NCBI GenBank assembly: GCA_903930395.1
Contig: CAIYYE010000055.1
Span: 1 to 11,820, forward strand
Direction: 5' to 3'
Length of the DNA: 11,820 bases
Source of the DNA: an uncultured beta proteobacterium
GTDB taxonomy: Bacteria; Pseudomonadota; Gammaproteobacteria; Burkholderiales; Rhodocyclaceae
Made by a program: the position numbers and the translations under genes. Under the pieces are notes generated by a model that had not been told where the DNA came from, searched no databases, and saw only the letters and a program-made list of their open reading frames with translations. Shown in pieces: positions 6,217-11,820 of the stretch (within the stretch, counting starts at the first letter, position 1; each line of letters starts with the position of its first letter).

Positions 6217-6970
6217 ACCTTCCAAGGCGCGCATCCGGCAGTCGTTCGAGCGCGCCGCTCCGACCTACGACAGCGCCGCCGACATCCAGCGTCGCATCTG
6301 CACACAACTCGCCGCTGGCTTGCCGGACATTGCCCCGACCCGCCTGCTCGATGCCGGCTGCGGCACCGGCCATGCCCAGGCCGATCTGCAGGCCCGCTTC
6401 CCGAACGCCCACGCCATCGCCCTCGATCTCTCGCCGGCCATGCTGAGCCGCGTCGCTGCGCCATGCTGCCGCATCGCCGGCGATCTGGAAAACCTGCCCC
6501 TGGCCGATGCCAGCCTGGACCTCTACTGGTCCAGCCTCGCCGTCCAGTGGTGCGACCTTGCCACCGCGCTGCGCGAAGCCCGGCGCACGCTGCGCCCGGC
6601 CGGACTCGTCGCCCTCTCCAGCCTCGGCCCGGCCACCTTCCACGAACTTCGCCACGCGTTTGCCGATGTCGACGACTACCGCCACACCCTGAGCTTTCAC
6701 AGCGCCGACGAACTCCGGAAAATCGCCGTCCAGCTGGGTTTCGCCAAGGCCAGCACGATAAAAAGCACGAAAACCGCCCATTACCCCGACTTCAAGACCC
6801 TGCTCCGCGCCGTCAAGGCCATTGGCGCCAACCAGCTCGGCGACGGCCGGCGAACCAGCCTCATGAGCCGCGCCAGCTTCCAGCGCGCCGAAGCCGCCTA
6901 CGAACAACTGCGTACCCCGGGTGGCCTGCCGCTGAGCTACGACGTGATTTATCTCTACGCCCAAAAATGA
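6209..6970 (+). CDS. bioC: BioC, malonyl-ACP O-methyltransferase
   Basis: SAM-dependent methyltransferase of 253 aa that methylates the free carboxyl of malonyl-ACP so that fatty-acid synthesis can elongate it to pimeloyl-ACP methyl ester. Class I Rossmann signs: motif I LLDAGCGTGHAQ (46-57), the acidic end of strand 2 in ALDLSPAML (71-79), GDLENLPLAD (motif II area) and the post-motif LYWSSLAVQWCDL, which carries the BioC-typical SxLAVQWC pattern. The N-terminal KARIRQSFERAAPTYDSAADIQR is also typical of BioC (shape SFxRAAxxYD). It starts eight bases inside bioH, so it is translationally coupled to it. Ten bases separate its stop from the bioD ATG. Confidence 0.94.
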   Translation: MNKPSKARIRQSFERAAPTYDSAADIQRRICTQLAAGLPDIAPTRLLDAGCGTGHAQADLQARFPNAHAIALDLSPAMLSRVAAPCCRIAGDLENLPLADASLDLYWSSLAVQWCDLATALREARRTLRPAGLVALSSLGPATFHELRHAFADVDDYRHTLSFHSADELRKIAVQLGFAKASTIKSTKTAHYPDFKTLLRAVKAIGANQLGDGRRTSLMSRASFQRAEAAYEQLRTPGGLPLSYDVIYLYAQK

Positions 6971-6980
6971 GCTATTGCGC

Positions 6981-7646
6981 ATGAGCCCTGCCTATTTCCT
7001 GACGGGCACCGATACCGAAATCGGCAAGACCTTCATCACCTGCGCCCTGCTCCATCGCGCCCGCCTTGCCGGACTCAAGGCAGGCGGTCTCAAGCCCATC
7101 GCTGCCGGCACCGATGGCGCCGGGCTCAACGACGATGTCGAGGCCATTCGCGCCGCGAGCAATGTCGAATTGCCGCGCGAAGTCATCAATCCCTATTGCT
7201 TCAAGCCTGCCATCGCCCCGCACATCGCTGCGGCGGAAGCCGGCATCCGTATCGAATTCGGCGCGATCAGCAAAAGTTGTGACGCGGCCCGGCAGTTGGC
7301 CGATCTGGTTATCGTCGAAGGTGTCGGCGGCTTTTGCGTGCCGCTCGGCGACGACCGGAGCACGGCCGATCTGGCCGTCGAACTTGGCCTGCCGGTCATT
7401 CTCGTAGTCGGCATGCGCCTGGGCTGCATCAATCATGCCCTGCTCACGGCCGAGGCCATCGCCGCCCGCGGACTCAGGCTGGCCGGCTGGGTCGCCAACC
7501 GAATCGACCCGAACATGTCGCGCTTTGAAGAGAATCTGGCTACGCTGGAGGCGCGGCTATCGGGGCCGCTGCTCGGTGTTGTGCCCTACGGGCCGGAAGG
7601 TGGCCCTGGCGGCGCAGCGTCATTCCTGCGACTACCCGGCGCGTAA
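6981..7646 (+). CDS. bioD: BioD, ATP-dependent dethiobiotin synthetase
   Basis: Closes the ureido ring of biotin: DAPA + CO2 + ATP gives dethiobiotin. The 221-aa product has the P-loop GTDTEIGKT (9-17, K16), the conserved lysine in GLKPIAAG (K38), the second nucleotide-binding block IVEGVGGFCVPL (111-122, E113) and GCINHALLTAEAI (148-160, shape G-x-INHxLL). Length agrees with the family (about 220-230). ATG 6981 puts the P-loop eight residues from the start, as usual; a TTG at 6975 would only add two residues. It is the last gene of the bio run; bioB does not follow. Its final 15 bases overlap the end of the convergent Hpt gene, and no hairpin terminator is visible between them. Confidence 0.95.
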   Translation: MSPAYFLTGTDTEIGKTFITCALLHRARLAGLKAGGLKPIAAGTDGAGLNDDVEAIRAASNVELPREVINPYCFKPAIAPHIAAAEAGIRIEFGAISKSCDAARQLADLVIVEGVGGFCVPLGDDRSTADLAVELGLPVILVVGMRLGCINHALLTAEAIAARGLRLAGWVANRIDPNMSRFEENLATLEARLSGPLLGVVPYGPEGGPGGAASFLRLPGA

Positions 7647-7970
7647 AACCTCAGCCACCTGCCGCATCCGCGCCAGCAGGCCGGCCACGGCCGCCGCCTG
7701 GTCGGCAACAATTCCCTGACTTGCGTTTTGCTCGACGAGTGCCGCCTCGGCCGCGCCATCATCATCCGAGAAGGTGGCGAGCAGGCCCTTGACGGTGTGC
7801 GCCTCGCGCCGCAGAACGCTGACGTCACCTGAGACCAGGGCGGCCGACAGGGCCTCGCAGTTGCTGTCGAGATCCTCGACATACATGTCGACCATCATCG
7901 TGAAAATTTCCTCGTCGCCACCCAGGCGGTCGAGGATAGATGTCTTGTCGAGCACGAACGCTCCTGTCAT
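7632..7970 (-). CDS. Stand-alone histidine phosphotransfer (Hpt) protein
   Basis: 112-aa all-helical protein with the Hpt phosphorylation motif AHTVKGLLATF (57-67, phospho-accepting H58, followed by the typical KG). The N-terminal FVLDKTSILDRLGGDEEIFTMMVDMYVEDL is the usual Hpt lead-in helix pair (D..L..RLGGD.E). Such proteins pass phosphate between receiver domains of phosphorelays in the cytosol. ATG 7970 is chosen because GAGGAG sits six bases upstream; the ATG at 7976 would directly abut the GAGGAG. It begins 10 bases after the HD-GYP regulator stop, and its ribosome site touches that stop, so the two are one operon and likely one phosphorelay. Its 3' end overlaps bioD by 15 bases on the opposite strand. 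Confidence 0.88.
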   Translation of the reverse strand: MTGAFVLDKTSILDRLGGDEEIFTMMVDMYVEDLDSNCEALSAALVSGDVSVLRREAHTVKGLLATFSDDDGAAEAALVEQNASQGIVADQAAAVAGLLARMRQVAEVLRAG

Positions 7971-7980
7971 GTTCATCTCC

Positions 7981-9033
7981 TCAGATCTGCGGTGCTTCTT
8001 CGTCACGGAAGCGCTGGCGGATTTCGAGCACATGTTCCCAGCCTGCCAGGAAGGCCTCGACACAGAGCGGATCGAAATGCTTGCCGCGCCCGTCTTCAAG
8101 AAACTTGCAGGCGTCTTCCAGTGACCAGGCACGCTTGTAGGGCCGCTCGGAAGTCAGCGCATCGAAGACATCGGCGACCGCGACAATCCGGCCAAACAGG
8201 GGAATTTGCTGGCCTTTAAGGCCGTTCGGATAGCCCGTCCCGTCAAATTTTTCGTGATGCGAAATCGCCACTTCAGCGCCGGCCTGCATGATTTCCGAAC
8301 GGCTGTCCTTGAGCATTTCATAGCCAATCCGGGCATGGCCCTTCATGACCTCGAATTCCTCGACCGTCAGCTTGCCCGGCTTGAGCAGGATGTAGTCGGG
8401 GATGCCGATCTTGCCCACGTCGTGCATCGGTGCCGCTTCGAGGATCAGGCGCTGCTGCTCGAGGCTGAGATCGAGGCCCAGCGCGATAATCTGGGAATAG
8501 TGCGCCATGCGCTGGATGTGTGCCCCGGTTTCCGGGTCGCGGAATTCGGCCGCCCGCGAGATGCGGAAAATCAGCTCCTTCTCGCGCTCGCGGATTTCGG
8601 CCGTGCGTTCTTCAACCAGGGAGGCCAGATGCTCGGCCCGGTCAGCCAGAAACTTCTGGCCGGTACGCAGAGAGAGCATGTTGCGGGCCCGCGCCGAAAA
8701 CTCGACACGATCGATCGGCTTGGTCAGAAAATCGTTGGCGCCGCCGAGCAGGGCCTCGTAGCGCACGTCCTTCTGGTCGTTGGCGGTAATCATCAGGACC
8801 GGAATCTCGTTGCGCCCGTGCAGGGCACGAAAGGCAGCGATGAACTTGAGGCCGTCCATCTCCGGCATCATGTAATCGACGATGACCAGATCGGGCACAT
8901 TGCTGCGGCACCATTCGAGCGCCGCCAGCGGATTGTCGAAGAGGAGCGGATTGCATTCGCCCAGTTTGAGCACCAGCGCCTTGATCAGCGTCAGGTTGAT
9001 GTCGATGTCATCGATGATCAGGACGTTGTGCAT
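7981..9033 (-). CDS. Response regulator with HD-GYP output domain (probable c-di-GMP phosphodiesterase)
   Basis: 350-aa cytosolic protein in three parts. Residues 1-120 form a CheY-like receiver with acidic pocket DD (8-9), phospho-acceptor D53 in IVDYMMPEMDG, T84 region in MITAND and K106 in LTKPID. A coiled-coil-like linker (about 125-158) is rich in E and R. An HD-GYP domain follows (about 155-345) with EFRDPETGAHIQRMAHYS, the HD pair H204-D205 in APMHDVGKIGIPD, ISHHEKFDGTGYP (257-269, containing the GYP motif) and VADVFDALTSERPYK. All key metal-ligand positions appear intact, so hydrolysis of cyclic di-GMP is expected by family. ATG 9033 gives a receiver starting MHNVLIIDD, as usual; the Shine-Dalgarno is weak. 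It is followed by the Hpt gene and is divergent from yciB. No sensor kinase is adjacent in the window. Confidence 0.93.
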   Translation of the reverse strand: MHNVLIIDDIDINLTLIKALVLKLGECNPLLFDNPLAALEWCRSNVPDLVIVDYMMPEMDGLKFIAAFRALHGRNEIPVLMITANDQKDVRYEALLGGANDFLTKPIDRVEFSARARNMLSLRTGQKFLADRAEHLASLVEERTAEIREREKELIFRISRAAEFRDPETGAHIQRMAHYSQIIALGLDLSLEQQRLILEAAPMHDVGKIGIPDYILLKPGKLTVEEFEVMKGHARIGYEMLKDSRSEIMQAGAEVAISHHEKFDGTGYPNGLKGQQIPLFGRIVAVADVFDALTSERPYKRAWSLEDACKFLEDGRGKHFDPLCVEAFLAGWEHVLEIRQRFRDEEAPQI

Positions 9034-9045
9034 GATTTTTGCGGC

Positions 9046-9077
9046 TTGCCGGTTAGTTGTTTCCGGGAGTATATAAT
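9046..9077 (+). promoter_or_regulatory. Promoter of yciB, possibly giving a near-leaderless mRNA; overlaps a minus-strand -10
   Basis: TTGCCG (9046-9051) is followed by TATATAAT (9070-9077): spacing 18 to TATATA or 20 to the perfect TATAAT (9072-9077). The yciB ATG is at 9086, only 8 bases after TATAAT, and no Shine-Dalgarno is present, so transcripts would start at or next to the ATG. On the other strand TATACT (9068-9073) offers a -10 for the HD-GYP gene, but without a clear -35. Confidence 0.55.
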
Positions 9078-9085
9078 GCCCCGCC

Positions 9086-9694
9086 ATGAAACTGCTCTTC
9101 GACCTCTTCCCCGTCATTCTCTTCTTCGTCACCTTCAAATACGCCGAAAAGAGTCCCGAACTCGCCGCCGACTGGATGGCATCGCTGCTTGGCTTCGTCC
9201 CCGACGACATCAAGCTGGCGCCCATCCTGCTCGCCACCGTCGTCGTCATCCTGGCGACCATCGCCCAGATCATCTGGGTCCGCGTTCGCCATGGCAAGGT
9301 CGACAAGATGCTCTGGGTCAGCCTCGTCCTCGTCGTCGTTTTCGGCGGCATGACCCTGGCCTTCCAGAACGAAGCCTTCATCAAGTGGAAGCCGACCATC
9401 CTCTACTGGGTGTTCGCCGCCAGCATGGCCTTCAGCGCCGTCGTGCTCAAAAAAAATGCGATCAGGGCCATGCTCGGAGAGCAACTGACACTACCCGAAC
9501 CAGTCTGGGCCAGGGTCAATCTGTCGTGGATCGCCTTTTTCGTGGTCATGGGCGTGCTCAACCTGGTCATCGCTTTCAATTTCTCGACCGATACCTGGGT
9601 CAATTTCAAACTGTTTGGCGGCATGGGCCTGATGCTCGTATTCGTGCTCGGCCAGGGCATGCTGCTTTCAAAATACGTTGAGGAAGACAAATAA
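9086..9694 (+). CDS. yciB: YciB (IspZ/septation protein A family) inner-membrane protein
   Basis: 202-aa polytopic inner-membrane protein. The N-terminus [20 protein letters not shown] is the recognisable YciB start. About five hydrophobic segments follow (near residues 3-18, 47-68, 76-92, 108-123, 146-165 and/or 172-192), plus a conserved-looking [19 protein letters not shown] block (about 93-111) and the late [16 protein letters not shown]. The family is linked to cell-envelope integrity and septation: Shigella ispA mutants fail to septate, and E. coli YciB interacts with division/elongation proteins; the biochemical role is unknown. ATG 9086 is firm from the conserved N-terminus, although no ribosome site precedes it. 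It overlaps yciI by one base (TAATG). Length agrees with the family (180-210). Confidence 0.93.
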   Translation: MKLLFDLFPVILFFVTFKYAEKSPELAADWMASLLGFVPDDIKLAPILLATVVVILATIAQIIWVRVRHGKVDKMLWVSLVLVVVFGGMTLAFQNEAFIKWKPTILYWVFAASMAFSAVVLKKNAIRAMLGEQLTLPEPVWARVNLSWIAFFVVMGVLNLVIAFNFSTDTWVNFKLFGGMGLMLVFVLGQGMLLSKYVEEDK

Positions 9695-9996
9695 TGCTCT
9701 ATGTCATCATCGCTGAAGACAAGGCCGGGACGCTCGAGCAGCGCCTGGCCGCCCGGCCGGCCCACGTCGAGCGCCTGCTCGCCCTGCAGGCCGAAGGCCG
9801 CCTGATCCTGGCCGGCCCCTGCCCGGCCATCGACTCGCCCGACCCCGGCCCGGCCGGTTTCTCGGGCAGCGTCATCATTGCCGAATTCGCCTCGCTGGAA
9901 GCCGCCCGCGCCTGGGCCGATGTCGATCCCTACATCGCTGCCGGCGTCTATGAAAAAGTCGTCATCAAGCCGTTCAAGAAAGCCCTGCCGGCGTGA
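9694..9996 (+). CDS. yciI: YciI-like protein
   Basis: 100-aa cytosolic protein with the YciI ferredoxin-like fold. It starts [10 protein letters not shown], continues with [24 protein letters not shown] (shape RxxHxxxLxxLxxxGxxxxxGP, about 21-43), then [29 protein letters not shown] (58-86) and the ending [10 protein letters not shown]. The family histidine (H24) and the aspartate-proline of DPY are present. Family function is poorly known; it is related to muconolactone isomerase-like folds. The ATG overlaps the yciB stop (TAATG), with TGAGGAAG eight bases upstream, so it is coupled to yciB, a pairing that also occurs in other proteobacteria. Its stop overlaps the start of bolA. Confidence 0.92.
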   Translation: MLYVIIAEDKAGTLEQRLAARPAHVERLLALQAEGRLILAGPCPAIDSPDPGPAGFSGSVIIAEFASLEAARAWADVDPYIAAGVYEKVVIKPFKKALPA

Positions 9997-10259
9997 GCGC
10001 CGACACCATGGAAGTATTGCGCCAGCGACTGGCCGTGCTCGAACCGGTTTCGCTCAACATCGTCGACGACTCGCACCGCCACGCCGGCCATGCCGGCGCG
10101 CGCGAAGGCGGCCACTACCAGTTACAAATTGTTGCACAGGCATTTGCCGGTAAAAGTACCATTGCCCGTCACCGCATGATTTATGATGCGGCGGGTGACC
10201 TGATGCGCGGCCGGATTCATGCGCTCAACATTCGCGCCAAAGTACCCGGCGAAGTATAA
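9993..10259 (+). CDS. bolA: BolA family protein
   Basis: 88-aa BolA-fold protein: [49 protein letters not shown], then [15 protein letters not shown]. The DDSHxHAGH segment and the second H in ARHRMIYD are the positions that, with monothiol glutaredoxins, bind [2Fe-2S] clusters in this family; members act in iron-sulfur handling, stress and cell morphology. The GTG at 9993 overlaps the yciI stop (GTGA) and gives [13 protein letters not shown], a normal-looking start; ATG 10008 (five residues shorter) is possible. Neither has a strong Shine-Dalgarno, which fits coupled reinitiation. Third gene of the yciB-yciI-bolA run. Confidence 0.92.
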   Translation: MSADTMEVLRQRLAVLEPVSLNIVDDSHRHAGHAGAREGGHYQLQIVAQAFAGKSTIARHRMIYDAAGDLMRGRIHALNIRAKVPGEV

Positions 10260-10260
10260 T
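10255..10260 (+). promoter_or_regulatory. Candidate -10 (TATAAT) for the parvulin gene
   Basis: A perfect TATAAT overlaps the bolA stop codon, 35 bases before the next ATG. A T-run follows it. The -35 position (around 10231-10237, TTCGCG) is poor, so this is a weak promoter at best. Confidence 0.35.
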
Positions 10261-10294
10261 TTTTTCGTGATTCCCTCCATCCAAGGATAGATAC

Positions 10295-11086
10295 ATGCTC
10301 AAGCTCTCCCGCCTGGCCGCTCTGCTCATCGCCGGCGCCATCGTTTCCGCCCCGGCCTTCGCAGCCGAAAAGGGCAAGGCTTTCGCCACCGTCAACGGCC
10401 AGCCGATTTCGCAGAACGTCTATAACGCTTTTATCGCCGAGCAGAAGGCGCAGGGCGCCCCGGATTCGCCGGAACTGCAAAACGCCGTCAAGGAAGAACT
10501 CGTCCGCCGCGAAATTCTTGCCCAGGAAGCCAAGAAGAAGGGCCTCGACAAGAACGCCAACATCCAGGGGCAGATCGAACTGGCCAGGCAGTCGGTGCTG
10601 ATTCGCGCCTACCTGTCCGAGCACGTCAAGGCAAACCCGATCAGCGATGCCCAACTCAAGTCCGAGTACGACCTGATCAAGAACAACCTCGGCTCTGTCG
10701 AATACAAGGCCCGCCACGTACTGGTCGAGAAGGAAGACGACGCCAAGGCCATCATCGCCAAGCTCGAAAAGGGCGAGAAGTTCTCCGAACTGGCCAAGGT
10801 CTCGAAGGATCCCGGCTCCAAGGACAAGGGCGGCGAACTCGACTGGAGTTCCCCGAACGCCTACGTCAAGCCGTTCGGCGAAGCACTGGGCAAGCTCAAG
10901 AAGGGCGAGCACACCAAGACCCCGGTGAAGACCGATTTCGGCTACCACGTCATCCAGCTTGACGACTCCCGTCCGATGACCCCGCCGCCGTTCGACCAGG
11001 TCAAGCCGCAACTGCAGCAGCGCGCCAGCCAGCAGCAGGTTGAAAACCTGGTCAAGGATCTGCGCAGCAAGGCCAAGGTCGACTAA
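10295..11086 (+). CDS. Periplasmic parvulin-type peptidyl-prolyl cis-trans isomerase
   Basis: 263-aa exported foldase/chaperone. Signal peptide MLKLSRLAALLIAGAIVSAPAFA (cleavage after residue 23 or so). A SurA/PrsA-like N-terminal helical region follows with ATVNGQPISQNVYNAFI (31-47) and VKEELVRREILAQEAKKKGLD (65-85). The parvulin domain (about 134-225) has EYKARHVLV (136-144), the FSELAKVSKDPGSKDKGGELDW block and FGYHVIQLDDSR (215-226). The C-terminal helix PFDQVKPQLQQRASQQQVENLV ends the protein. The size and layout resemble Bordetella Par27 and PpiC-like foldases rather than two-parvulin SurA. CAAGGA seven bases before ATG 10295 is a good ribosome site. It lies 35 bases after bolA and ends in a strong terminator. 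Confidence 0.93.
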   Translation: MLKLSRLAALLIAGAIVSAPAFAAEKGKAFATVNGQPISQNVYNAFIAEQKAQGAPDSPELQNAVKEELVRREILAQEAKKKGLDKNANIQGQIELARQSVLIRAYLSEHVKANPISDAQLKSEYDLIKNNLGSVEYKARHVLVEKEDDAKAIIAKLEKGEKFSELAKVSKDPGSKDKGGELDWSSPNAYVKPFGEALGKLKKGEHTKTPVKTDFGYHVIQLDDSRPMTPPPFDQVKPQLQQRASQQQVENLVKDLRSKAKVD

Positions 11087-11106
11087 AGGTCTGCCCAGCA
11101 TGCGAG

Positions 11107-11133
11107 AATGCCCACCCTGCGGTGGGCATTTTT
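11107..11133 (+). terminator. Intrinsic terminator after the parvulin gene
   Basis: Perfect 10-bp stem AATGCCCACC (11107-11116) / GGTGGGCATT (11121-11130), loop CTGC, followed by further Ts (TTTGTTT). It starts 20 bases after the parvulin stop and 45 bases before the next gene. Confidence 0.93.
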
Positions 11134-11151
11134 GTTTATGGGGAGCGCAGC

Positions 11152-11820
11152 GTGTTCAACGGCCTGAAAAAACTGTTCCGCAACGAATCCGGGCCGCCTG
11201 ATGCGGTTCAGGCGACATCGACAACACCTGAGGTCGTCACGACCAACCTCTTTCTCCGGCGCGATGCGGTTTTCGACCACAACAACCGCCTCTCCGGCCA
11301 TCTCTTCACGTTGCAGGATTCATCAACGCTGGCCGATGCCGAGATTGCCCAGCAGCGCCAACTCGACCAAACCCTGCTGGAAACACTGACAACCAGCCGG
11401 GACGCCTGGAATACCAGTCTGGCCTTCATTCCGCTCAGTTCCGAGAGCCTCGAACTGCCGGCGATCGACCGCTTGAAGCCCACGAATATCGTCCTTCTCA
11501 TCCAGCTGGCTGCCGATGCCGAAGCCGACATTGTTTGCGAGCGGATCGACCAGCTGCATGCGCGTGGCATCCAGACCGGCGTTTTCCGCCAGCCCAAAAA
11601 TCCGGCTTTTGCCCGCGCCATCCAACTGGTCGACTATGCCGCCATCGATATCGGCGCCAACGAGGCTGATACCGCCCGAGATTTTTCAGCCGCCGTGCGA
11701 GCCACGGCCACGGAACGTCCGGTCAGGCTCTTCGCCTGCAACGTCGAAACCACCGATGACCTGCGCTTTTGCCGACAATGGCATTACAGCAATTTCCACG
11801 GAAAATTCGCCAGCAAGGCA
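11152..11820 (+). CDS. Degenerate EAL-domain protein, probably EAL/HDOD (YuxH-type), 3' end outside window
   Basis: An open frame of 223 codons from GTG 11152 to the right edge without a stop. GGAG lies seven bases before the GTG, and the product begins MFNGLKKLFRNE. After a polar linker, TNLFLRRDAVFDHNNRLSGH (31-50) matches the lead-in of EAL/HDOD proteins (form FLARQPIFDxxxxLxGYE). The remainder follows the EAL barrel order: NIVLLI strand (112-117), LHARGIQTG (135-143), DYAAIDIG (161-168), VRLFACNVETTDDL (191-204) and NFHGKFASK (214-222, equivalent of FQGxxF). The catalytic EAL glutamate, the strand glutamate and the DD metal motif are missing, so cyclic di-GMP hydrolysis is unlikely. In known relatives an HDOD domain follows; here it would lie beyond the window. 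The gene starts only 18 bases after the terminator's T-tract, and no convincing promoter is visible. Confidence 0.72.
   Translation, partial: MFNGLKKLFRNESGPPDAVQATSTTPEVVTTNLFLRRDAVFDHNNRLSGHLFTLQDSSTLADAEIAQQRQLDQTLLETLTTSRDAWNTSLAFIPLSSESLELPAIDRLKPTNIVLLIQLAADAEADIVCERIDQLHARGIQTGVFRQPKNPAFARAIQLVDYAAIDIGANEADTARDFSAAVRATATERPVRLFACNVETTDDLRFCRQWHYSNFHGKFASKA

Noticed and set aside
5140..6234. Minus-strand frame (364 codons) opposite bioF/bioH
   Set aside because: The plus-strand genes carry the full BioF and BioH motifs and overlap each other in the usual coupled way; the antisense product shows no family signature.
8206..9681. Long plus-strand frame (491 codons) opposite the HD-GYP gene and running into yciB in another frame
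   Set aside because: It is antisense to a regulator with all receiver and HD-GYP motifs in place and out of frame with yciB; its composition is that of a shadow frame.

Overview
The window looks like chromosomal DNA from a betaproteobacterium, most likely of the Rhodocyclales (Dechloromonas/Azonexus type). The basis is a GC-rich core with strong C/G third-position preference, a PEP-CTERM (exosortase-substrate) protein, a bioF-bioH-bioC-bioD cluster, a yciB-yciI-bolA-parvulin cluster, and HD-GYP and HDOD signalling proteins. This placement is inference from gene content and protein style; no search was run. There are 14 protein genes (two cut by the window edges) and no tRNA, rRNA, IS element or CRISPR that I can see.

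Left part (1-1734): the 3' end of a DUF2863-like gene runs directly into bioA with a 1-base stop/start overlap. Middle-left (1735-4318): bioA is separated from the other biotin genes by three genes that do not belong to the pathway. These are a 124-aa STAS/SpoIIAA-like protein, a PEP-CTERM protein on the minus strand with a LecA (PA-IL)-like region, and a divergent outer-membrane porin that starts only 25 bases from it. A bidirectional hairpin terminator separates the first two. The small gene and the PEP-CTERM gene are clearly poorer in GC than the flanking bio genes.

Biotin cluster (4319-7646): bioF, bioH, bioC and bioD are tightly packed, with overlapping or near-adjacent ends. Together with bioA they cover BioC/BioH pimeloyl-ACP synthesis, KAPA synthase, DAPA aminotransferase and dethiobiotin synthetase. 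bioB (biotin synthase) is not in the window.

Signalling pair (7632-9033, minus strand): a response regulator with an HD-GYP output domain is followed 10 bases later by a stand-alone Hpt protein, whose 3' end overlaps that of bioD. No histidine kinase is visible beside them.

Right part (9034-11820): the gap of about 50 bases between the HD-GYP gene and yciB holds a perfect TATAAT only 8 bases before the yciB ATG, so the yciB message may be nearly leaderless. yciB, yciI and bolA are translationally coupled. A periplasmic parvulin-type prolyl isomerase follows and ends in a strong terminator. A GTG-started protein with a degenerate EAL region, probably an EAL/HDOD (YuxH-type) protein, then runs off the right edge.

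I did not find a clearly new multi-gene system. The most interesting points are the LecA-like exosortase substrate back-to-back with a porin, the possible leaderless yciB promoter, and the inverted-repeat leader of bioF.
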